Assembly (NCBI RefSeq): GCF_949987515.2
Contig: NC_082691.1
Location: 61,077,740 to 61,141,739, forward strand
Direction of reading: 5' to 3'
DNA length: 64,000 nt
From: Delphinus delphis
Lineage: Eukaryota; Chordata; Mammalia; Artiodactyla; Delphinidae
In this document: positions 56,853 to 64,000 of the stretch, one piece after another
How positions within the stretch are numbered: position 1 is the stretch's first letter
How the letters are laid out: the number at the start of each line of letters is the position of its first letter
Program-made: the position numbers and the translations under genes
The notes under the pieces: model-generated
Told to the model about the DNA's origin: nothing
The model's database searches: none
What the model saw: the letters and a program-made list of their open reading frames with translations, nothing else

Positions 56853-56960
56853 GGAATTCCCTGGCGGTCCAGTGGTGACGACTCTGCACTTTTGCTGCTA
56901 ATCCCTGGTCGGGGAACTAGGATCCCGTGAGCCATGCTGCGTGGCCAAAAAAAAAAAAAA
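56853..56960 (+). mobile_element. CHR SINE, short old form
   Basis: It starts gaattccctggcggtccagt, has aatccctggtcggggaacta and ends gcgtggcc plus A17. A second SINE follows 15 bases later. Confidence 0.9.
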
Positions 56961-56975
56961 AAACTATAATATTTG

Positions 56976-57092
56976 GAGTTTCCTGGTGCCTAGTGGTTAG
57001 GATTCCAGGCTTTCACTGCTGTGGCCCAGGTGCAATACCTAGTTGGGGAACTGAGATCCTGAAGGCCACACAGCGCGGCCAAAAAGTAAATT
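56976..57092 (+). mobile_element. CHR SINE, short old form, tandem with the previous one
   Basis: It starts ggagtttcctggtgcctagt, has acctagttggggaactgaga and ends gcgcggccaaaaagtaaatt. The word gacagttg lies left of the pair (56842-56849) and right of it (57103-57110). Confidence 0.88.
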
Positions 57093-57129
57093 TAAAACAA
57101 AAGACAGTTGGGAAAACATAAATGCACTG

Positions 57130-57420
57130 AATGTTTGATGATACTAAGGAATTATTGTTCATTTCTTAGACACAATGATATTCTATTTATGTCCGAAAAA
57201 AGGAGCCTATATTTTTAGAAATACATACTGAAATATTTCCATGTGAAATGATATAATGAAAGTAATCCAGGGTGAGGAGAAAGGGTGGGAAATTCAGATG
57301 AGACAAGATTCTCTAGGTAATAAAAATAACTGAAGCTGAGTGATGGGTACATAGTGGTTTATCATACTGTTCTCTTTACTTAAGAAGTAATGCATATGAT
57401 AAGATGTTTAAAATTCTTTT
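57130..57420 (+). mobile_element. old L1-type 3' end
   Basis: The words agtaatccagggtgaggaga, gatgagacaagattctctag, tgaagctgagtgatgggtac and tcatactgttctctttactt are typical of old L1 3'UTRs. Confidence 0.7.
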
Positions 57421-57609
57421 AAGGTTAGAAATAGCACTAGACTGATCTAATATAGGAAATGCTTTCTTGGAGTCATAACTTATGAGTAAGTTATTTGGGG
57501 GCTCAGATATCTCTTTAAGGAAGGATTACCGGGGGCACGGAGGACGGGGAAGGATTTCAGTTGGCTTGGTATATTAGCGCACTGGGGGAAGAGGCAAGCC
57601 CCTGGTTTC

Positions 57610-57780
57610 CTCTACCTTGCTATATCTCTTTCCCTCAAGTTTTAAAACGCCTGTCTCTGCTCTTTAGACTATCAGCCCCATGAGGGCAAGGACATGTATG
57701 TAAATCCTTATTTCCCTGACACCTCGCGCAAAGACTGGCACATAATAAGACCTCAACAAATGTTTGTTGAACAAATGAAG
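57610..57780 (+). mobile_element. L2 LINE 3' end
   Basis: The words ctatcagccccatgagggca, aggacatgtatgtaaatcc, actggcacataataagacct and aaatgtttgttgaacaaatg are the L2 terminus. Confidence 0.88.
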
Positions 57781-57848
57781 GGGAAGGGGTATCGATATTT
57801 CATCTTCAATGAGAGAAAAAGAGCAGGAAAATCTGATTCTGACAAGGT

Positions 57849-58025
57849 GCTCCCAAGCTGTGGTTCAATACACGGGATTCACATTTGACCACACATCAAA
57901 ATGATGGTCTGAGGAGCAGATTCCTAGTCATCCCCTCCTTGGAGATTCTGATTCAGTGGGTCTGAGCTGAGTTCCCAGTAAGAATATTTTTAACAAATGC
58001 CCAGGTGATTCTGATGCAGTCCGTT
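57849..58025 (+). mobile_element. MER5A-like hAT-Charlie fossil
   Basis: The words ggagattctgattcagtggg, tctgagctgagttcccagta, aacaaatgcccaggtgattc and tgatgcag are in MER5A order. The left end is degraded. Confidence 0.7.
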
Positions 58026-58979
58026 CAGACTGATATGGAATATCCAGTTATAGGTTATTAAACCTCTTTGCTTCTCTAAAGTACTATTCATTTTTTTCTG
58101 CCCAGCTTTCTTTTTTTTTTTTTTTCAGTGTGGAAACTTTCAACACACACATACAAGATTACAATAAGCTCCCTTTAGGCAAGGGCCATCAACTTTCTGC
58201 CATCTTGCTTCTCAATTTTATTTCTAAGGAAACCATTTAATTTTAATTGAATGTTGCTGAATTCAGCAACAGCATTGGCAGCAATACTCTCTGCCTTCGA
58301 GACGAAGGTGGTGAAACCCACCCCTGGGTAACTTGAGAGAAGTATGACAAATAAAGATGTAGGAGGCTACGTTTTCTTGGTCTTTGGCTTTAAAACTGGG
58401 AAATCAGACTAATCACACTACATGATAATCAGGAAGATTTGGATTGTTAATTGTTACTTAAATGTTTTGCAGTTTTCACTATTTTAAAGAAATAAAGTCT
58501 CACCCAAATCTTTAAAAATACCTTTTTTTTGGAAAAAAAAAAGCATTCTTCATTTAACATAGATGCAAGGTAAATGATTTGGTAATGACCATGACTCCTC
58601 TGCCTTGGATAGAAAGTAAGAATTTAAGCCAGAAAAAAGGAAGAGCTAGACATCATTTCATGTAGCTGAATATTTCTAAATCAGTAGGACCTGCAAAGAA
58701 ATATCCTTTGGATGCTTTTTTCTTAATGACTGAAATGATCACAAACTGATCTGCTCTTCCACTCCAAAACTACTGCAATTTAGGTGATTAGCTAGAGGAA
58801 ATGAAAAGAGTGTCTATTTCAAATTTGTAAAACCAAAGTTCCAGGTAATTAACAACTACTCAACTTCACCGTGACCCCTGACAATTTAATGGACCACTGC
58901 TGGTGCATCACCCTCTCCCAAAATACAGCCACTTAGATGATCATAAGAATACAGCAACAAAACAAAACAAATGTATGAT

Positions 58980-59300
58980 ATTTAATTTGCTATCTGTACA
59001 TATCATGGAAAGCTGGGAAATCTATCAATATGCAAGAACAAGCTGGTGAAATAAAAAGAGGTCACACAAGTTATATACGGTATCATTCAAATTATGTATA
59101 TTATATAGATAGATGATGCAAAAAGATCATAAGGAAATGCAACAAAATTTTTAAGAGTAATTTAAGAAAATGACTCTTAATTGCTGGGTTGCAGAAACAC
59201 AGGCAATTTCTTAACCTATATATATTCAGGCACTTTCAAACTTCCCACATGAAAATACAGAATCTGTGATGAAAATACTTTAAAAAAAGAAGAAGAGGAA
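58980..59300 (+). mobile_element. old L1-type 3' end
   Basis: The words agctgggaaatctatcaata, acgtatc-like tatacggtatcattcaaat and actttcaaacttcccacatg are weak L1 3'UTR resemblance. The call is approximate. Confidence 0.4.
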
Positions 59301-60379
59301 GAGTTGCAATAGAAATAATCTATTTTCTCAATATATTGCCGCTAATAAACATGGCCTTTCAATAAGGCAGAGACTCGGGGATTAAGGAGAACCCCACAGT
59401 TCAGTCATGGCAAATGAATTCATTTTATCTTTTGGCCACATCTGATTTTGCCTAATTTTCGAGATATGGTGACAATGAGAAATATGAATAAAGAAAAATG
59501 TCCAACTTAATGATTCACGTGACAGCTTAATAACTAAGGAAACGTAGACTTTTTTATAGTCAAGTGGAATGTTGTGCTTCAAAATCTACATTGCTTCATA
59601 GGATAAATTAGGGGGTAACTGGTCACTTAACAAAAGTATTCTTCAAATCACTCCAGCATTTCTCTATAATGTGAAATATTCTAACATGTTTCCCAACTTT
59701 TTAACATCAAAAAATTTTCATAGACACCCCACATAAGAGTGAGTGTAGTTGGTTGGGAAAAATATGTAATGAATATATGTTATGAATTTAGTAACACTTT
59801 CAAAGCATTTGTATGTACTAACTGGTAATAGAATCCTTACACATCTGAAAAATAATGCTGTAGATATATATGGCTCATTATTTATTCTGTGTCCATTCAA
59901 TGTTGGGACACATGTGAATTCAAGGCCCCCCTTCAAAAACTCCACTACACCCAGTGATCTGTTCATCACTCTGGTGCATTTAAAATATGGTACCACGTAA
60001 AAGAAAACTCAGGCTGCGTGAGTATCACTTTTGCAGAGCTTCTAGGAATTTTAGAGTGAGGGGAAGAGAAGGGATTAGTTGAATGGCATCCGTTTCTCAT
60101 AGATACAACAGGTTTTTTAATGTAGGAAGTAGTAGATAAAGAGTACAAGTGGGATTCATTTTTCATTCAAGCTAGCCAAATTAGAAAAATATAGTCAGAT
60201 CAAGTTCACTCTAAGGAAGATGTTTTCCAATACACAGCAGGTTGAAAGACAGTTTTCCATCTTTTACAGTAATATAAAGAAAGAAAGAAAATGACTTACA
60301 TCACATTAATAGTATACATTCGACCTGTGCAGTCAGAATAATCTATCCAAGAGGTTACATTATGGCTTTTTAAGAAAGA

Positions 60380-60540
60380 GTCAGATAGACCCAGATTCCG
60401 GGTGTAGCTCCTCCAACTACTAAGTTCTTCATCTATAAAACATGGCCATGATGTCTACTATGTACTGTTATGGGGATTAAGTGTGGTAATAGATGCAGAG
60501 TATCTGGAATAGAGAAACATTCAAGAAAGGTTGGTTCTTA
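60380..60540 (-). mobile_element. MIR fragment
   Basis: The words actactaagttcttcatcta, taaaacatggccatgatgtc and tatggggattaagtgtggta follow antisense MIR order. Confidence 0.65.
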
Positions 60541-61225
60541 AAGATTAGGGTTCTGGGAATGTAATGATTATGGAGATAAAGGAAGAAGAATGTGTTTGAA
60601 ATAGGCAGGTATGTGGTTAGCTGCCAAAAGCATTCCCTGTGGGAAAGACCTGGGAGCTACTGAACAAGCCACATCTAGGGTTCTTTCATTTCCTTGTGTT
60701 CTCATTTCTGACATTGCTGCCATTGTGTCCACTAATTTGGCAAGGTTGCTTTGAATGATGACCTTCCTATTCCCACCATCTGTTTTCCTCTCCCATATAA
60801 ATAATGGATTGTCTATTCTCATCTTTTCCCAGTAATATGATTTGATACTACCTGTTAATGCTGTAAACTGGGATTTTAAAAAATCTTCCCAATCACTCTT
60901 AAAACAGTGGTTTACACTCTGTCCCTGCAAAAAAATCAGCTAAACATTCATTTCCTACAGAAGAAATTTAAATCTTGCTAGTATGAAACCACAGGGTTAC
61001 TTTACATCTAGCAAAACGGACTTAAAAACTACTTTGTAAATGCCCATTAATGCTAGACTCATTTGCTGTGTTCTTACCATTAGGAAATGTATCCCATTTT
61101 ATTATCAAAAAGGAACCCATATACATATATATGAACATATTAGTGTGTGTATGTAAATACATATATATGTGGGTGTGAATATCCCCACTTATGCAAATAT
61201 TTATAAGTATATACTATAGATAGAC

Positions 61226-61279
61226 AGGAGGGAGGGAAGGAAGGAAGGAAGGGAGGGAGGGAGGAACGGAGGAAGGAAA
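61226..61279 (+). repeat. (GGAA)/(GGGA)n purine tract
   Basis: A 54-base run is almost all G and A (one C) in four-base units. It lies within an L1-like 3' end (about 61090-61450). Confidence 0.93.
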
Positions 61280-62385
61280 AACAAGGACCTGGAAGGATTA
61301 ATATCTAACTGAGAGTTGAAAGTGGGACTAAATGTGGGCTATAGAGATAGAAACTTCACATTTCATCTACTTATGTCATTTAAAATTTCTCTATAACAAG
61401 CTCATATTACTTTATTGGATTTTTAATTATTTTTTAAAATCTGATTACTTCAGTGCTCAAGAAAGGACATTTTAAGACATTTCATTTAATTCTTTCAGGT
61501 CGCTAGGCACTGCTAAGTGCAATTTTAAAATACACTAAGGTTTCATTTTGAGAGCAGAAAAAGATTCAGAAGAGCCTTTGATCACTCCATCATTTTAACT
61601 AGGACTTTTAAGAAGTCATATGAATTATCGATATGTAATCTGAGCCCCTAACCACCTATAAGCACCATGTGCAACCTAAGGGAAAATGGAGCTAAAAAGA
61701 TCTTCTCAAGGTCTTCATCAACTAGAAGAAGAGGCACTCCTGTATACAACCAAGAGAGGAGGGCAATAATACAACTTAAAACGATGATCAGAAATGCTTA
61801 TGGGAGCCTTCAAGAACACCTGGCTCACTTTAGGGTAGTAGATTAAGCACTGGGAGATTTAGGTTAAATATATAACCATTAAGAAGAGAAGGAGAAGGGA
61901 ACATTAACCATATCAAGTTCCCTCACTCTGCTTCCAGTGAGGCTCAAGCTGGGAGGCCCCCAACTTCCTCCCCTTTCAGTCACCCACCCAGTTCAGTTCA
62001 TTGCTCTCCCAGACTGGGTGGAGGCCCTGAGGATGCTGGGAGTTTCTGGGGAAGAGAGGACAGGTGGGTGTGATTGACATGTACATCACGTCAGTCATTC
62101 TCCACTCACCCCATCGCCTCCCCTCCAGTGTCTATTCAAACTTCCCTCACCTCCCACATCCATTTCTATGAACAGTATCACACACCTCAACCAACCTCCA
62201 CTTTCTGCTAATGACCTAGACCGATGCAGCCCAATAGAAATATAATGGAAGACAGATGTGAATTACATATATAATTTTATGTTTTCCAGGACCCACATCT
62301 AAAAAAGTAAAGGGAAACTGGTGAAATTACTTTAAATAACATATTTTGTTTAAATCCAATATATCCAAAATATTAATTCAAAATA

Positions 62386-62881
62386 AAGGCATACCTCATT
62401 TAATTGTGCTTTGCTTTATCGTGCTTCACAGATAATTGCATTTTTTACAAATTGAAGATTTGTGGCAACCCTGAGTGAAGCAAGACTATGGGCGCCATTT
62501 TCCCAATAGCATTTGCTCACTTCCTGTCTGTGTCACATTTTGGCAATTCTCACAATAGTTCAAGGTTTTTCATTATTGTTATATTTGTCATGGTGATCTG
62601 TGATCAGTGTTCTTTGATGTTAGCATAGAGAAAAGAGAACTCACTCTATCGTGTGAAGGCTCACACGATAGTTAGCATTTTTTAGCAATAAAGTATTTTT
62701 AAATTAAGGTACATACATCTTTTTACACATAATGCTATTACACACTTAACAAACTACACTATAAACCTAAGTTTTATATGCCCTGGGAAACCAAATAATT
62801 CATGTGACTTGCTTTATTTTGATATTTGCTTTATTGCAGTGGTCTGGAACCCAACTCGCATTATCTCCAAGGTATGCCTGC
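62386..62881 (+). mobile_element. Tigger1-type (Tc1/mariner) deletion derivative
   Basis: The inverted termini are aaggcatacctcatttaatt at the left and ccaaggtatgcctgc at the right. The internal text gtgctttgctttatcgtgct, acaaattgaagatttgtggc and ctgtgtcacattttggcaat is classic Tigger. At about 0.5 kb it has lost the transposase. A perfect 11-bp hairpin lies at 62646-62671. Confidence 0.93.
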
Positions 62882-62918
62882 ATAATCAACGTAAAAGTCA
62901 TTAATGAACTGTATCTGT

Positions 62919-63344
62919 TCATTGAAATCCTGCCATTTGCAACAATACGGATGAACCTAGAGGGTATTATGCTTAGTGAAATAAGTTAGACAGACAAAGA
63001 CAGATACTGTATGTTATCACTTACATGAGAATCTAAAAAATAAAACAAACAAATGAGTATAACAAAACAGAAAGAGACTCACAGATATAGAGAACAAACT
63101 AGTGGTTACCAGTGGGGAGAGCGAAGGAAGGAAGAACCAGATAAGGGTACGGGGATTAAGAGGTACAGACTACTATGTATTAAAAAATAACCTACAAGGA
63201 TATATTGTACAACACAGGGGACATAGCCATTCTTTTATAATAACTTAAAATGGAGTATAATCTATAAAATTTTGAATCACTATGTTGTATACCTGACAGT
63301 AACATAATACTATAAATCAACTATACTTTAATAAAGATAAATAA
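62919..63344 (+). mobile_element. L1 3' end, cetartiodactyl type
   Basis: The words gcaacaatacggatgaacct, agggtattatgcttagtgaa, actagtggttaccagtgggg, ggatatattgtacaacacag and ccattcttttataataactt are the familiar ungulate/whale L1 terminus, ending in AATAAATAAATAAAA. The near-duplicated flanks aaagtcattaatgaactgta and aaattattagtgaagtgttt fit an old TSD. Confidence 0.92.
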
Positions 63345-64000
63345 ATAAAATTATTAGTGAAGTGTTTTAAATTCCTTTTCCTATAAATGTTTGAAATCTG
63401 ATGTATATTTTACATTCACAACACATCACAATTCAGACCCTCCATGTTTCAAGTGCTCAATAGCATGTGGCCTGTGGCTAGTGGCTACTGAATTAGACAG
63501 CACAAGCCTGGGCTCTCACTCCAAGGAAAATACCCAAACTTTCAGAACGAATGATTATTGCTGAATAAAAGGATCATGGGTGGCTTTTTAAAAATAATCT
63601 TGGCTTATCTGTATTTTTTATTGTTTTCCAACAAACACAGATTGCACGTGTTTACTTTTTTTTAAAACTTGTGATTTTAAGTATCTTTGACATACTGGGA
63701 GAATTTCAATGAATGAACCTTCACATTCATGCTCAACAATATTTGTGCTCAACAAATTTGTGCTCAACAATTGCACAAACAATAATGCAAGTTATTGTTT
63801 TAATGGCACACGTGGCATCAGCATCTGTCTTCACTTCCACATTATCTGTCAATCCATACCTAGTTCCTATCTGCTTCACCATCATCAATTATTCTCTCAG
63901 TTCCCTGTAGCGCGCCCACCTTCACCTTCTGCAGATCACTGGCTTGACGGTACAGAATGCTCAGAAGAAATATTTCCCCTGCTCTCACCACCTCTGCACA

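Larger units (their letters stand above)
62223..63506 (+). mobile_element. old hAT-type element in three pieces
   Basis: The pieces are 62223-62385 (cagcccaatagaaatataat, aatccaatatatccaaaata), 62882-62918 (ataatcaacgtaaaagtcat) and 63345-63506 (tttacattcacaacacatca, tgctcaatagcatgtggcct, gctactgaattagacagc). Removing a Tigger and an L1 restores the order of a common non-autonomous mammalian repeat. Confidence 0.82.
47200..64000 (-). other. SCRN1: SCRN1 intron 1 (part, at least 16.8 kb)
   Basis: This is intron from the exon 2 acceptor to the right edge. I see no CpG island or first exon, so the promoter lies further right. Contents: CHR SINEs (47333, 48414, 49487, 51818, 52465, 56853, 56976), L1 pieces, MIR and L2, hAT and Tigger fossils, listed separately. 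Stretches 52800-53580, 54340-55430 and 58150-58970 show nothing I can name. Confidence 0.85.

Noticed and set aside
61226..61279. CRISPR-like short repeats
   Set aside because: It is a simple GGAA/GGGA tract with no spacers, in a vertebrate genome.
47200..64000. SCRN1 promoter or FKBP14 sequence near the right edge
   Set aside because: No CpG island, first exon or FKBP-type coding text was found; the region is AT-rich intron full of repeats.

Overview
This is vertebrate nuclear DNA, most likely from a cetacean. The genes are split by GT-AG introns. The window is full of tRNA-derived SINEs of the CHR family: left end like cttccctggtggcgcagtgg, tail AATAAATAAA or poly(A), sharp target-site duplications (TSDs). 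It also carries cetartiodactyl-type L1 3' ends, MIR, L2, MaLR and old hAT/Tigger elements. CHR SINEs without Bov-tA or BovB argue for a whale or dolphin rather than a ruminant. I cannot name the species.

Two genes are recognisable, converging tail to tail. On the + strand is the 3' end of WIPF3 (WIP/CR16 family, actin-WASP regulation): a 77-bp penultimate exon (2333-2409), a last exon that codes for only seven residues and the stop (4580-4603), and a 3'UTR to about 6815. On the - strand is SCRN1 (secernin-1, peptidase family C69). All seven coding exons lie between 47198 and 13564. They join in phase into exactly 414 codons plus stop, so the coding sequence is complete. Its long 3'UTR runs to about 9680. 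The non-coding first exon and promoter are beyond the right edge.

Layout: 1-6815 WIPF3 tail; 6816-9680 intergenic spacer holding a MaLR solo LTR and an antisense L1 3' end; 9680-13563 SCRN1 3'UTR; 13564-47199 SCRN1 coding exons 8 to 2; 47200-64000 SCRN1 intron 1. The introns hold mainly transposon fossils, several nested, plus microsatellites and some strong structure-forming sequences: a six-tract G-quadruplex motif on the SCRN1 sense strand, a perfect 13-bp hairpin, and a pair of inverted 300-bp SINEs.

I found no convincing undescribed system. The items most worth a second look are the tiny WIPF3 terminal exon, two non-consensus SCRN1 splice donors, inverted SINE pairs in SCRN1 intron 1, a chimeric head-to-head SINE with a palindromic junction, and a three-layer nested transposon near the right end. 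Gene names rest on recognising the proteins by eye; no database search was run.
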